Shown here: positions 43,747-56,569 of the stretch, piece by piece
Layout of the letters: each line of letters starts with the position of its first letter
How positions within the stretch are numbered: the stretch's first letter is position 1
Origin: Flaveria trinervia
Taxonomy: Eukaryota > Streptophyta > Magnoliopsida > Asterales > Asteraceae
Direction of reading: 5' to 3'
Assembly: GCA_025506515.1 (NCBI GenBank)
Contig: CM046452.1
Location: forward strand, 45,881,562 to 45,945,561
Length of the DNA: 64,000 nucleotides
Position numbers and translations under genes: made by a program
Notes under the pieces: generated by a model
What the model saw: only the letters and a program-made list of their open reading frames with translations
Told to the model about the DNA's origin: nothing
Databases searched by the model: none

Positions 43747-46555
43747 TAGTTCATGTTAGGAACCCAAGCCTTCACTGGCTTGGGTTTCCCCAAGGCATCA
43801 CACAACATAAACTTAACCCATTGATCATTTGAGGTTGAGGGAAGATCAGGTTTTTGTTTTTTCTCATTTTCAGATGCTGAGGTGGATTTTTCTTTCCATA
43901 GACCAGCTTTGTGTAAGGCCTGTTTGTGATAAACAGACGACTGGCTGATGGGTTGAACTTTGGATTCACTATCCCTTTTAGGAGGCGTCACTGAGTTCCT
44001 CTTAAAAGATCTAGTTTTAGATGCAGGAAGTTCAACTTTCCTCCTCGGTGTTTGATAATAAGGATAATTAGACGCAATGTGACTGTACTCTCCACAATTG
44101 TAGCAAGATCTACTTTCAACTTTATGGTTTATTTGTTTTTGTGGAGATGTAGGTGTCACACGGATGACTTATTTTGTTTAGATTGAGACACTTCTTTGTT
44201 AGATGTATGGTCAGGTTTTACAAACTTAATTCTTTACCTGGTTTTACATCTTTTATTTCTTGTTTGCCTAGACTTTGACATGATACTCGTGATTGATTAG
44301 GTTTAGTAGTCTTTTTGGGTTCTGATTTGACTTTGTTTGAACCTGAATTTAAGTTAACCTTTTCAAACTCTTTTTCCAGGTCAAGGCAACTTTCCTTTTG
44401 CCTTAGAAGTGGACTCCTTTTGTTTAGTGCCAGATTCAATTGATTTACTTGTGGAATCCGGGTCACTAACAAGAGGATGGTCACCACATGATCCTTGATG
44501 GGGTTATTATGAATTTGATTACTTTTGGTGTTCATCAAGGTCTCAGGTGGTGATGGAACCACTTTGTATCCCAATCCCTCCTTGTTGTTTCTCTCTCTCA
44601 CTAAGTGTTGGACAATATGTGATGAGCTTGTCCCTGCGTAGTTTTTGTTTTAAGAGTTTACTTCTACTTCTAAAACTGCTTTCTCGTTCTTAGTGTCCTC
44701 TGGGAGTAAAGATAGTACCTAATGTCGTTAGCTTGGTTAAAGACAACTACTTCTATTTCCCTAAGCTATTTGTTCAAAAGGTCTATCTTTTTCTTGTAAC
44801 TGTGCTCATTTTGTTTTAAAAATCTATTAGCTTCAGTGCACAGTTCCAAATCCTTTACTAGGCTATCATTATGATCTAATAACCTAGCAAATTTTAAATC
44901 TATGCTTTCTCTAAATTTATTACAATCAGAACAAGCATGATTATTAGACAATTGGTCAGTAGTACTTACCTGAGATGTTGAAGAGGAATCAACATGTGTG
45001 CAGAATCTGTTGTCTCTTGTTCTGGTGATTCTAACGTTGATGTAGATTTTTCTTCTTCAGGCAGGTGGTTGACCACGTGTGCAGTGTCTTCAGAATAGGA
45101 CATCGCAAGCTCTACTAGTATATCTCCCTCACTGGCAGAATCGTCATCTATGTCCTCCACAGTAGCTATGGGACTCTCCCGGTGGGACGAACCAAAAGCA
45201 CCAGTCCTCCTTCATCATCGTTAGTAGTCAAGGCTTTCGGTTCCTTGCTTGATTAAGTAGAACTACTAGATGTGGCTTTGTCCTGACGAATAAAGGATGA
45301 GAAAGGATTGCCATTACTAGTCTTCTTTGGCTTCACACACTCCCGTTTGAAGTGCCCCTTCTCACCATAGTTGAAACATATTACCTTTGACTTGTCGAAG
45401 CCAAAGGTCGTGTCCTTGGTTGCAACCAAGTTCTGTCCGGTCTTCTTGACAAACTTTTTAGCTCGTCGGACAACACTTGGCCAGGCCCACATTATATCCA
45501 TCCGTTCCAACTCCATCTCATCCACCTGTTCATAATCCTCATCTGCCAGGTGGCAATTTCCTATTTTTCCAGCAATTAGTCCATCAAAGGAGTGGACTAC
45601 GGCAGGTAAGAGGTCCATGTGTTCTCTGGCCACCTCAACAGTTAAGTTACCGAAGTTATCGGTTTTCAATTTTGCTGCATTGGCTTCAAGTATAATATAC
45701 TGGGTACCAGACGACCCTGATGTTTGGGCCCTGAAGTAGATGCTTGTGCTGGACTTGCTGAGCTTGAGATGAAGGCAGTCTGCAGTGGTGTTCAAATGTC
45801 TTGACCTGAGGAGTTGCGTTGTAAAGCGCCGGATTCTGATCATATTTGGCCTTTTGGGCTCTTTACTTCATCCTAAGCTCCCCCTCTCTCAGTTTTAGAA
45901 TGAAGTCATTTATATCTAACTTCGAGAGCATCCCATTCTGTTTGAGATTTGAAACGAAGGAAGCCAATTTCTCTGGTAATCCATTCGCAAAGTTGGATAC
46001 CTTATCCTCCATCGACGTAGTTACTCCATGAGTGTGCATCTCACTCATCAAGTGGTAGATTCTGTCAATCATGTCATCCAAGCTTTCCTTTCCTATTGAA
46101 GAGAAGTTGTCAAACTCCTTCTTCAAAGCTTTGGCCTTAATGGCCTTGAGTGAGGCATTTCTATCATACCTCTTCTCCAACGTATCCCATAATTTCTTTA
46201 CTTGAGTATACTCCGAGTGCTGATGGAAGATATCTTTCGGAATAGACTGGGTAAGCAAAGTGCAGACTTTCTTCTCAGCGTTGTGTTTCACCTTTTGTGC
46301 ATCAGACATGCCACTTAACGTAAGTTTGACACCGTCAGCTCCTACTAGCATGCTGTACCTCGACTCTATAGCCTCCCACAAATTTGTATCTACTCCATTT
46401 AAGTAGATTTCGAAATGTTGCTTCCATTATGGGTAGTCGTCTAACGTGATAAGCTTTGGGGGTTTATTATGAATTCCCACTTCGTTCTCCAATAGCAGTA
46501 GATTCTGAATATGAGTGTCTCTACTTGCTATGTATGCTGAAAACTAGTCCTCCAT
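43746..46555 (-). pseudogene. gag: gag of element II
   Basis: ATG at 46555 with leading codons like those of element III but with stops. The UBN2-type region has LWDTLEKRYDRNASLKAIKA and KASFVSNLKQNG-like residues (46200-45940). First knuckle near 45370 is CFNYGEKGHFKREC (Tyr for Cys). Helical region 44950-44600 (KFRESIDLKFARLLDHNDSL). Second knuckle near 44105 is CYNCGEYSHIASNY, altered at His spacing and last Cys. It ends WVPNMN at the TAATG. Frame breaks occur near 46430, 45250, 45160 and 44600. Confidence 0.86.
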
Positions 46556-46649
46556 TTCACTTAACTTTACTATTAAACAACCTGTTTATGTGTGCGAATG
46601 AAGGTATGCGATTAGGCTTATTCGGGTGATTAAACTACGCGAATGGTTC
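46556..46649 (-). other. 5' leader of element II, gag-proximal part
   Basis: Short stretch with half-site words between the gag start and the insertion of element III. It continues at 60657. Confidence 0.75.
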
Positions 46650-47392
46650 TGTTGATACATGTGTCCTAGTTTCTGATCTTAATGTAATATTTTTGTATTG
46701 TCTTATGCTTATGTAAATGTAATAGTTGGGTACTTAATGAAATACAAGTGTTTGGTTGTGTTTATAAGTTTAATATTTCATTAATGAGTTGTTTAACGCA
46801 TATTGACTTGATTATATAGGTTTGTGATTGTTTGAATTGTTAAGCATAATGTTATAATATTGAATATATTCAAACTTGGTGAAGTGAAGTTCTCATGCAT
46901 CCGACTGGACCATGCGCCCCAACAGTAGTCATGCGTCCGAATGGCCATGCGACTAAGTGTCCATGCGCCTAAATAGTTCATACGCGTGAACAACTTCATG
47001 TGTCCGACTCAGTCGCACGACTGAACACTGAGTTATGCGAATGGATCAACCGCATGGCTCAATCGCATGAATGAACCACGCTAATGGTTCAGTCTCCCGA
47101 ATGAGCAACCCTAACCTATAAATACCACCTAATTCATGAAAAAAACGTAAGCATTCAATCCACTTCGACTCCAGACATACCCCAGCCGTCTAAAAGCCTC
47201 TAAGTTCGTACTCCAAGTTCATAGAACGCTGTAGATCGATTCCTAATTGATTCTTGATGTTAGATTCAATACGTTATTGTGTCTACGTGCGTTCTCACTG
47301 ATTGGATCGCCAATCAAATAGGATTCCGCACTATTTGGTTTGGTTTAACACGTTAATTAGTTGGTGTTTAGTTCAAGTACCAGATTCTAACA
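46650..47392 (+). repeat. 5' LTR of element III (743 bp)
   Basis: Starts TGTTGATACATGTGTCC, ends AGATTCTAACA. Array 46890-47105, TATAAATA at 47117-47124. Confidence 0.94.
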
Positions 47393-47406
47393 AGTGGTAT
47401 CAGAGC
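47393..47406 (+). other. Primer-binding site of element III
   Basis: AGTGGTATCAGAGC directly after the LTR; complementary to the 3' end of plant initiator tRNA-Met. Confidence 0.92.
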
Positions 47407-47882
47407 TTTGGCTCTTGATTACGTGTTGATTCAATAGTTTTGACACAAAAATTGTGTTTTGCATAAAAAATGCAATCCTTTTGTGTCTAACGGAGTCTTA
47501 GACGTTTCCTGATCGAAAAGTGTAGTCTTTCCGGCATACGACTATTAGGATTTGGTAAAATTCGAGTTTTTACAGCCAAAACAAGTTTAACCTACGAATT
47601 ATCAAACTTCAGCAAGTTCTGTGCACGATTGGCTCAATCGCACGACTGAGTTCATTCGCATTCTTCAACCGCATGATTGGACTCATTCGTACCCTCATTC
47701 GTATGACTGAGATCTTCATTCGGACTGCTCAACTGCATTAGTTCATTTGGACAACTGACTCATCCGCATTTTTTTAGTCGCACGATTAAACCGTCCGCAC
47801 TTGTTCAATCGCCCGAATAAGCCAATCGCATACCTTCATTCGCATTCATCAGCAGTTTGTTAAGGAAGTAAAGTTAAGTGAA
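47407..47882 (+). other. 5' leader of element III with half-site array
   Basis: Untranslated leader before gag. The array at 47625-47850 has words such as CAATCGCACGACTGAG and CATTCGTATGACTGAG. It may serve packaging, translation or transcription; nothing in the sequence decides which. Confidence 0.7.
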
Positions 47883-50665
47883 ATGGAGGATCAGTTTTTA
47901 GCATACACAACTAGTAGAGATACTCGTATCCAGAATCTACTGTTGTTGGAGAACGAAGTGGGAATTCACAATAAACCCCCGAAGCTTATCACGTTAGACT
48001 ACTACCCACAATGGAAGCAACGTTTCGAAATCTACTTAAATGGAGTGGATACAAATTTGTGGGAGGCAATAGAGTCAGGGTACAGCATGCCAGTAGGAGC
48101 TGACGGAGTAAAACTTACTCTAAGTGGCATGTCGGATGCATAGAAGGTAAAACACAACACTGAGAAGAAAGTCTACGCTTTGCTTACTCAGTCTATTCTG
48201 AAGGATATTTTCCATCACTATTCGGACTGTACTCAAGGAAAGAAACTTTGGGATGCATTGGAGAAGAGGGATGACGGAAATGCCTCTCTGAAGGCCATCA
48301 AGGCAAAAGCCTTGAAAAAGGAGTTTGACAACTTCTCTTGTATGGGAAAAGAAAGCCTTGATGATGTGATCAATAGATTCTACCACTTGATGAGTGAGAT
48401 GCACACTTTTGGAGTGGTTACTTCAATGGAGGATAAGGTATCCAACTTTGCTGATGGATTACCAGAAAAATGGGCTTCGTTTGTTTCAAATCTCAGACAG
48501 AATGGAATGCTCTCGAAGTTAGATATAAATGACTTCATTCTGAAACTGAGAGAAGAGGAGCTTAGGATGGAGTATCGAGTCCAAAAGGCTAACTACGATC
48601 AGAATCCTGCACTCTATAATGCTACTCCTTCAGTCAAGACATCTGTAGCACCACTACAACAACCTTCATCTCAAGCGCAGCAGTTCCAGTAAAACCCTCA
48701 ACTTCAGAATCTGAAAGGTCAGGGTCGTCTAGCACCCAATATATGATACCTGAAGCTAATGCAGCAAAGCTAAAAACCGACAACCTCAGGAATGTAACTG
48801 TTGAGGTGGCCAGAGAACATATGGACCTTTTAGCTGCGGTGGTTCAATCCTATGATGGATTAATTGCTGGAAAGATAGGTAACTGCCACCTGGCAGAGAA
48901 GATTATGAGCAGGTGGATGAAGTGGAGTTGGAAGTTGGACATAATGTCGGCTCTGGCAAGTGCTGTCCGACGAGCTAAAACATTTGTCAAAAAGACCGGA
49001 CAGAACTTGATTGCAACAAAAGACACAACCTTTGGGTTTGATAAGTCAAAGGTTACAGTTTCAACTGCGGTGAGAAAGGACACTTTAAGAGGGAGTGTAT
49101 GAAACCAAAGAAGACAGGTAATGGCAATCCCTTCTCGTCATTTAATCGTCAGGACAAGACCACATCTAGTAGTTCTAACTCATCAAGTAAGGATCCAAAA
49201 GCCTTAACCGCTAATAAGGATGAAGGACAGGACTTGAGCTAGTGTGGAGGATATTGATGATGATTCTACAAGTGAGGGAGATATAGCAGTAGAGCTCATG
49301 ATGTCAAATTCTGAAGACACTACAAATGTGGTCAACCACCTGCCTGAAGAAGAAAAATCTGCATCATTATCTGAATCACCAGAACCAGAGACAACCGAGT
49401 CGGCACTCATGGCTGATTCTTCTTCAACATCTCAGGTAAGTACTACCGAGCAACTATTTAATAATCATGCTTGCTTAGAATGTAATAAATTTAGAGAAGT
49501 TATAGATTCAAACTTTGCAAGGCTATTAGATCATAATGATAGCTTAGTAAAGGATCTGGAACTGTGCACAAAAGCAAAGAGAGTGTTGAAACAAAACGAG
49601 CACAGTTACAAGGAAAAGATAGACCTATTAAATAAACAACTTAGGGAAACTGAGGTAGTTGCCTTTAACCAAGCAAATGACATTAGGTACTATCTGAACT
49701 CTCTTGAGGACACTAAGAAGCAAAAAATAGTTTTAGAAGTAGAAGTCAATTCATTTAAACAAAAACTGCATAGTTGGACAAGCTCATCACACATTGTCCA
49801 ACACTTAGTGAGAGAGAGAAATAATGGGGAGGGACTGGGATACAACGTGGTTCCACCACCACCTGAAACCTTGATGAACACCAAAAGTAAAAAATTAACA
49901 ATAACCCCATCAAGGATCACGTGGTGTCTACTCCTCTTGTAAATGATCCAGATACCATAAGAAAATCAAGTGAATCCGATTCTAAACAAAAAGAGGACAC
50001 TTCAAAGGCAAGAGGAAAGATGCCATGTGTTAACCTGGAAAAACAATTTGGAAAAGTTAGTTTAAAGTTAGGGTCAAACAATGTCAAACAAGAACCTAAA
50101 AAGACTATAAATTCTAATCAATCATGTGCATCATGTCACAGTCCAGGGAAACAAGAGTTCAAAGATGTAAAAACAGGTAAAGCAATTAAGTTTGCAAAAC
50201 AACTCACACATCTAACAAAGTAGTGTCTATGTTCAAACATAATAAGGTCAATAGTGTGACATCTACATCTCCCCAAAAAATTTAAATAGGAAAGTGAAAG
50301 TAGATCTTGCTATAATTATGGAGAGTATGGTCACATAGCGTCTCATTGTCCTAATTACCAGACACCAAGGAGAAAAATTGAACTTTCTGCATCCACGTCT
50401 AGATCCTACAAGAGGAACTCAGTGACGCCTCCAAAAGGGGATGGTGAATCCAAAGTTCAACCCATTATCCAGTCGTTTTTATCACAAACTGACCTTACAC
50501 AAATCTGGATTATGGAAGGAAAAAACCTCCTCAGTGCCTGAAAATGAGAACAAACAGAATTCTGATCAATCCTTAACCTCAAGGGGTCAATGGGTTAAGT
50601 TTGTGATATGTGATGCCTCAAGGAAATCCAAGCCAGTTAAGGCTTGGGTTCCTAACATGAACTAA
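47883..50665 (+). pseudogene. gag: gag of element III
   Basis: It starts MEDQFLAYTTSRDTRIQNLL at 47883, with DYYPQWKQRFEIYLNGVD (48000), LWDALEKRDDGNASLKAIKA (48250) and ADGLPEKWASFVSNLRQNG (48452). First knuckle near 49055 has lost its first Cys through a small deletion; the rest reads FNCGEKGHFKREC in a shifted frame. Helical acidic region 49244-49900. Second knuckle near 50305 lacks the second Cys (CYNYGEYGHIASHC). It ends WVPNMN with TAA at 50663-50665. Breaks near 48140, 48690, 48900, 49240, 49900, 50223 and 50440. Intact length would be about 930 codons, long for a Copia gag. Confidence 0.88.
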
Positions 50666-53600
50666 TGTTTTCATTGAATGTGCAGGGTGTTTGCTATAGT
50701 GCTGAGACTAACACGTGGATTGTAGATAGCAGAGCATCCAGGCACATGACAGGGAACAGAGCTCTCTTATCAAATGTCAGAAAATTAAAGGAGGGCATGT
50801 TTCATTTACTGGAACCAAGGTGGGTATATCACAGCCCAAGGAGAAGTGGGAAATGAGAAGGTTAAGTTTGTAAGGTAAACTATGTCCAACAATTACAAAA
50901 TAACCTGCTTTTAGTCTCTCAAATCTGTGATAAAGGGTTCAAGGTAGTTTTTGACAACAAAAGTGTTATGTACTAAAGAAGGAATACATGATCCCGGAGG
51001 ACCTGATCCTAATGTCAGCTTCAAGATATAATGATCTTTATGTCTTGGATCTCTCAAAGGCATCCACAACGATCGTGAAGTCCAATGCTTCCTATCCAAA
51101 GCTACTGAGAAGGACTCCATCTCTTGGCATAGGAATGGGAACATAAATCCTAGAAAGATGAATCACTTGATCCAAAATGATCTTTTGAGAGGAGTAAATC
51201 TCAAAAACTTTCAACTCCTGGATTTTTGTGTTGCATGCAAAAGGGCAAACAGACGAAGAAATCTCATAAGGAAAGGAAAGTTCATTCTATAGAACTTCCT
51301 CTTGAGCTTCTTCACATGGATCTGTTTGGTCTAGTCAGTACAAGAAGCATTGCTGGCGACTTTTACTGCTATGTAGTTACAGATGACTACTCAAGGTTCT
51401 CTTAGGTAATGTTTCTGAAATCCAAATCAGAAACATTTGAATTCTTCAAGAATTGGTAACTACACTGGAATCCCTATACAAGCTGAGGGTACAACAGGTG
51501 CGGTCAAATAACGGAACTGAGTTTAAGAATCAGAGGATGGAGGCCTATTGCAAGGAAAAGTGAATTGTACATCAATTTACCTCGGCTTATACCCTCAGAT
51601 GAACAGCGTGGCTGAACGAAAGAACCGCAGCTTGATAGAAACGGCACGGACTATGCTGGCAGACTCGAAACTGCCTATCCAATTTTGGAATGACGCTGTG
51701 GCAAATGCATGTTATACCCTTAATCGAGTTTTGGTAGTCAAACGACATGGTAAAGTGCTACGAGTTATTACAGCAACGTAAACCTAACTTGGAATATCTC
51801 GAGCCGTTTGGGCTCCGTGCACCCTGCTGAAGAAGACTCAGGAGGGAAAATTCTATGAGAAGATTGACGAAGGTATCTTCTAGGATACAACATACCGAAC
51901 AAGAGAGTTTACAACAACTCAACAGGCCTAGTAGAGGTGTGGTGTAATGTTGATGTTTAGAGATATATCACACTGCCTGCTGGAAAAGGGCCTGCCTACT
52001 TCTTCGACTATGATGGATTCTTCAAGACCTTCAACATACCTGTTTCCGCTTCAGAAGACGAGTTGGCAAACAAGATGATGTACGATGTCTTTAACACACC
52101 ATCTCAAGATTCAACAAGTCAAGATACTACCAACTTAGGGGGAGCAGTTGATGTGAGTGATTCTTCCTCTAATGAAGAAAATAAAGAAAATGATGAGATC
52201 AACCAGGATGTACAGGTCCGACTACCACAAGTTCACATGCATCGGCGAGTGATGCTTCTGAACCATCAGAACCTCAGACTGCGACTGCCTTAGATCCAGA
52301 TGCAAAGGTTAATAATCTTGACTCTGTGGTGATTGTTCCGACAACTCCTGGCTCACGTCTAAACGTCTATCACCCATTGGATAACATTATAGGAGATGTG
52401 AGATCAGGGGTTCAAACTAGAAATCATCTATACTCAGCTGATTATGCCTCAGTGATGGAAAAAGGATACCTTCATGACGTGCATACCGTTGCTTTATGTC
52501 TCAGTTTGAACTAAAGTATGTTAGTGAAGCACTAAATGATGAGGCTTGGGTTAGTGCCATGCAAGAAGAACTTCTTTAGTTTAAGAAGTTAAGTGTATGG
52601 ACACTAGTTGATAGACCTAAAGGTGCCAAAGTCACCAAATGGGTCTTGAAATGCAAGAAAGATGATCAAGGGGTGATCATCAGAAACAAAGCTCGGCTTG
52701 TTGTTCAGGGTTTTCGACAAGTTGAAGGTATCGACTACAATGAAGTATTTGCACCAGTGGCAAGGATGGAAGCCATCCGCATCTTCCTTGCCTATGCATC
52801 TTATATGAAAATCAAGGTCTATCAGCTAGATGTTAAGAGTGCATTCCTTCATGGTGAGATCAGAGAAACAGTGTATGTCAGTCAACCCGAGGGATTTGAG
52901 GATCCATATCATCGGGATAGAGTCTACAAACTCGACAAGGCTCTATACGGACTTCATCAAGCTCCACGGGCTTGGTATGAGAAACTCTCGACTCATCTTA
53001 TGAAACACGGATTTCATAGGGGAGTCATTGACTGCACACTGTTTATTAAAGAAAAAGATGGAGACATGCTTCTAGTACAGATCTATGTAGATGACATAAT
53101 CTTCGGTTCAAAGAATGAAGAATTATGCAAAGAATTCGAAGCATTAATGCAGGCGGAGTTTGAGATGAGTGCCATGGGGGAGATGAAGTTCTTTCTCGGG
53201 TTACAGGTGAATCAGACACCAAAAGGAATCTTCCTACATCAGACCAAGTATGTTGGATATATTCTCAGTCGGTTTGATATGGAAAATGCTTCCACAGCTG
53301 GCACTCCACTGGCTACAAACCATGATGTAGCACCCGATGAGAACGGTGATCTGGTAGATGCCACTATGTACCTAGGGATGATTAGATCTCTCATGTATCT
53401 CACAGCCTCAAGACCTAATATCATGTATGCTACATGTTTATGCTCACGATATAAGGCAAAGCCTAAGGTGAACCATCTAATTGGAATGAAAAGGATATTT
53501 CGTTATCTGAAGGGCACACTCACACTTGGATTGTGGTATCCTCATGATGATGGCTTTGAACTTACCGCGTATAGTGACTCGGATTACGGCGGCTGCAAGA

Positions 53601-54055
53601 TGAACTACAAGTCTACATCAGCAGGGTGTCAGTTCTTTGGGAGAAGATTAGTAACCTGGCAGTGTAAGAAGCAGACCTCGGTTGCTCTATCAACCTGTGA
53701 AGCCGAATACGTTACTGATGCAAGTTGCTATTCCCAAATCATATGGATTCAACAACAAATGCGGGATTATGGTTTACATTTCACTTCCACTCCTATCTTT
53801 GTTGATAACTCTGCTGCGATTGCAGTCACTAAAACCCCGGTCCAACATCCTAAGACCAAACACATCGGAATCAAATATCACTTCATACGTGACTGTTTTG
53901 AAAAGAATTTAATCGATGTGATAAAAATAAACACTGATTTTCAACGCGCTGATCTCTATACAAAGGCTTTTGACAAACCACGTTTTCTATATCTGTTAGA
54001 GGTCAATGGCGTTAAAAAGAAAAGTGAGGTCAATCCTGAAGATGACCATGTATAG
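50665..54055 (+). pseudogene. pol: pol of element III (protease and integrase broken; RT-RNase H open)
   Basis: ATG at 50665-50667 overlaps the gag stop. Protease has VDSRASRHMTGN: the catalytic Gly is Arg. The integrase region has stops and indels but shows LLHMDLFGLVSTRS (51310) and VAERKNRSLIETARTMLADS (51610). From 52646 to 54055 a 469-codon frame is open: RT with KARLVVQGFRQVEGIDYNEV, YQLDVKSAFLHGEI, LYGLHQAPRAWYEKLS and catalytic YVDDIIFGSK (about 53087), then RNase H with AYSDSDYGGCKMNYKSTSA and STCEAEYVTDAS. It ends NPEDDHV. Because the upstream frame is broken, no full polyprotein can form, though an RT-RNase H fragment could be encoded. Confidence 0.92.
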
Positions 54056-55461
54056 TCCGATGCGTCGAGTCTAGTTTCTTTAAATTTCTAAATTTTTAAT
54101 TTTCTTTTAGTTTATTCTCTTGTTTATGTTTAATGTTACTTCGTTAATTACAATTAGGTTATTTCCTTGCCTATTAAAATCCTAAAATGCAAAAACATAG
54201 TGGTTTTAGAATTTTAGGGGGAGAAAAAAATGAGGGAAAAGGAGAGGTGAGCTGATAATAAATAAGATCGTATGTGTGATACCGATTTAATGTTTGGAAT
54301 ATGATAGTACACAGGTACAAACCATTTGCGACTTTAAAAAATCAAAATTGAAAAAGATGCAAAGTTCAAGTATAGGTCTGTGTAGTCTAAGCAATATAAA
54401 ATGAAATATGATAGTTAAGCTAGCTACTACTAAGGTAACACAACGAAAGTAGACCTAGAGGTTGCTAGACCACTGTTGATATGCCGGTAGTTTCAACACA
54501 ATAGATGACTAGAACTTTTTGGTGATCTCAAGATTAACAAAAATGTTTGACTAGCTGTGGGTAACGCCTTATCCCTGGTTAACACAATCAACAAGATTCC
54601 AATAAGGGGTGACGAGCAAAATAAACGCCACAAAAGTGTGCGTATGACTAAAGCATGAGCAAAAGCACATGAAAATTGCAAATACAATCAAACTGATAAC
54701 CTATGGTGTTGGTAAGATCTATGCAAAAGAAGAAAAATTGCTCAACCAAGAAGATATATTATGTGCCTCTCTGCTGTGCGGTGGCACTGACCTGAGGATA
54801 AGCATAACCTATATATTCTAGAACTCATTGTTGTTTGCCGCCTCTCTGCTATGCGATGGCACTGACCTGAGGATTGGCTTCTCTTTGAAAATTCTATGAA
54901 TAGTCTCTTCTTGAATTCTACCCTAAGACAACTCAAAAATCTCATGAGGAATGTTGATTACCATATAAGTGTGGGATCCACAAATGCTTGTTGAAATAAA
55001 CAAACCTTAAGACGATCACCCAACTGTGTTGAAAGTCTGTGTATGGATTTAAGAGGATTAGTATACTGACAATCACTGTGGCTACAATTCTTGAAAGTTC
55101 AAATCTGTGTGGTGACCTAATAGTACTAGTATGATTTCCTAAATTTGTTAAATGATTCTAGATGAAATATAAGGAAAGAGCATCAAAGGTTTTGGCTAAT
55201 TTGTCCCAAATAATTTTAATATCCAGTATGATTCCAGCTTGAATTGGTTCGTGTATGGTTTAAAATATTGAAGCTGCCCTCTCAGAAAAATTATTCCTTA
55301 GAGTTACACCTTAAGAATTAACCCTCACAAAACACAAAAACATGTCTTAGTATAATTTTTGGTGCTAATTCATTTATGTAGGTACAACGATAGTCTATTT
55401 CAGTTTCGTGTAGTATCGGACTATGTCCTGGAAGTTGATAAGGGACCTTATCATCTAAAAG
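54056..55461 (+). other. Conserved non-coding spacer after pol of element III
   Basis: It holds the polypurine-like TTTTAGGGGGAGAAAAA near 54210 and the paired 33-bp repeats (54765-54797 and 54840-54872). No coding potential is seen. Blocks align with elements I and II. Confidence 0.75.
54765..54872 (+). repeat. Paired 33-bp direct repeats (element III)
   Basis: Copies start at 54765 and 54840 and differ at two positions. Both end in TGGCACTGACCTGAGG. Confidence 0.85.
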
Positions 55462-55889
55462 GGTCACGTCTGAGGTGATCAAAAGGTTTTAAGTTAAAGT
55501 GATCATGTCTGAGATGATCAAGTGCTCAAAATGTTAAATCAACAGTTTAAAAGGGTCTAAAAGTCAAATGGTCATAAAGTCAGAAAAATTTCAAGAGTCT
55601 GACTCATTCGCACGACTGGACCATGAGTATGGACCGATTAGGAAAATGGACCATACTCATGCATTAAACAGCCGAATGGACATGAGTATGAGCCATTCAC
55701 CCGAATGGCTTATCAGAATGAGCCATTTGTCTGATTGGGAGTGTGCGACTGAGTCAGTCGACCGACTGAGCTTCAGTCGGCCGACTGAAGGTGATCGACT
55801 AAGTCAATCACCCGACTAAGTTTCATTCGCCCGAATGAACTGAGTGAATGAGTGCAGTCGGCCGATTGAACTCAGATTCAGTATATAAA
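55462..55889 (+). promoter_or_regulatory. Internal promoter of the 3' gene (element III)
   Basis: Two dyads (55462-55480, 55499-55519) are followed by the half-site array (55600-55870) and TATATAAA at 55882-55889. The exon-1 donor lies at 56029, giving a leader exon of about 110 bases. Confidence 0.68.
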
Positions 55890-56028
55890 GGGCCACAGTC
55901 GATCGCATTCTTCTCACCACTCCCAATCGCCCTTAAATCGCACACCATACCGTTACTCTGCCCAAATTTCCTTAGACCTCAATTACTCTTCCTTCTTGAT
56001 ATTTTGACGTGTGTCTGCTTTCTTACAG

Positions 56029-56569
56029 GTAAAATGTGATGAAATCTCACCGAAATCAGAAGAAATTGGTGCCTTAATTAGTGATTCACGATTGAAACAA
56101 GAACCGAACCACTCAATGGAGTAATAACCTACTGAAACCATGTAAAATGTTAAAAATAAGGTTATTAGGTTATTAGTTAAGTGAATGCGAGTCTAAAGAA
56201 CCTTTACACAATGTTTAATTTCTTGATTTGGTCAAGACTCGAACCTAAGTCAACCAAACAGTAGGTCATGCGACTGGTCAGATGGATGAACTCCAATCGC
56301 ACGATTGAGCTGAACGAATAGCTCAATCGGCCGAATGGGACATGCGAATGCGCTCAGTTGGCCGACTGAATCAATTGCAGGCTCAGCCAACCGATTGAAC
56401 TAAGTTGCAAGTTCATTCACCCGAATAAGTCCAGTCGCATGATAGAATAGCCGACTGAACGTAGTCACATGATTCATTCGCATGAATGAATTAGAATGAA
56501 TCTTATCAAGTTACTTAGAATGGGTATGTGTTATGTGAGTATCTAATGATTATGTGTCTTGTGTTTCAG
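56029..56569 (+). other. Intron 1 of the 3' gene (element III)
   Basis: 541 bp. Donor TTACAG/GTAAAATGTG and acceptor CTTGTGTTTCAG. A half-site array lies at 56265-56490. The first ATG after the acceptor (56574) opens the conserved protein. Confidence 0.75.
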
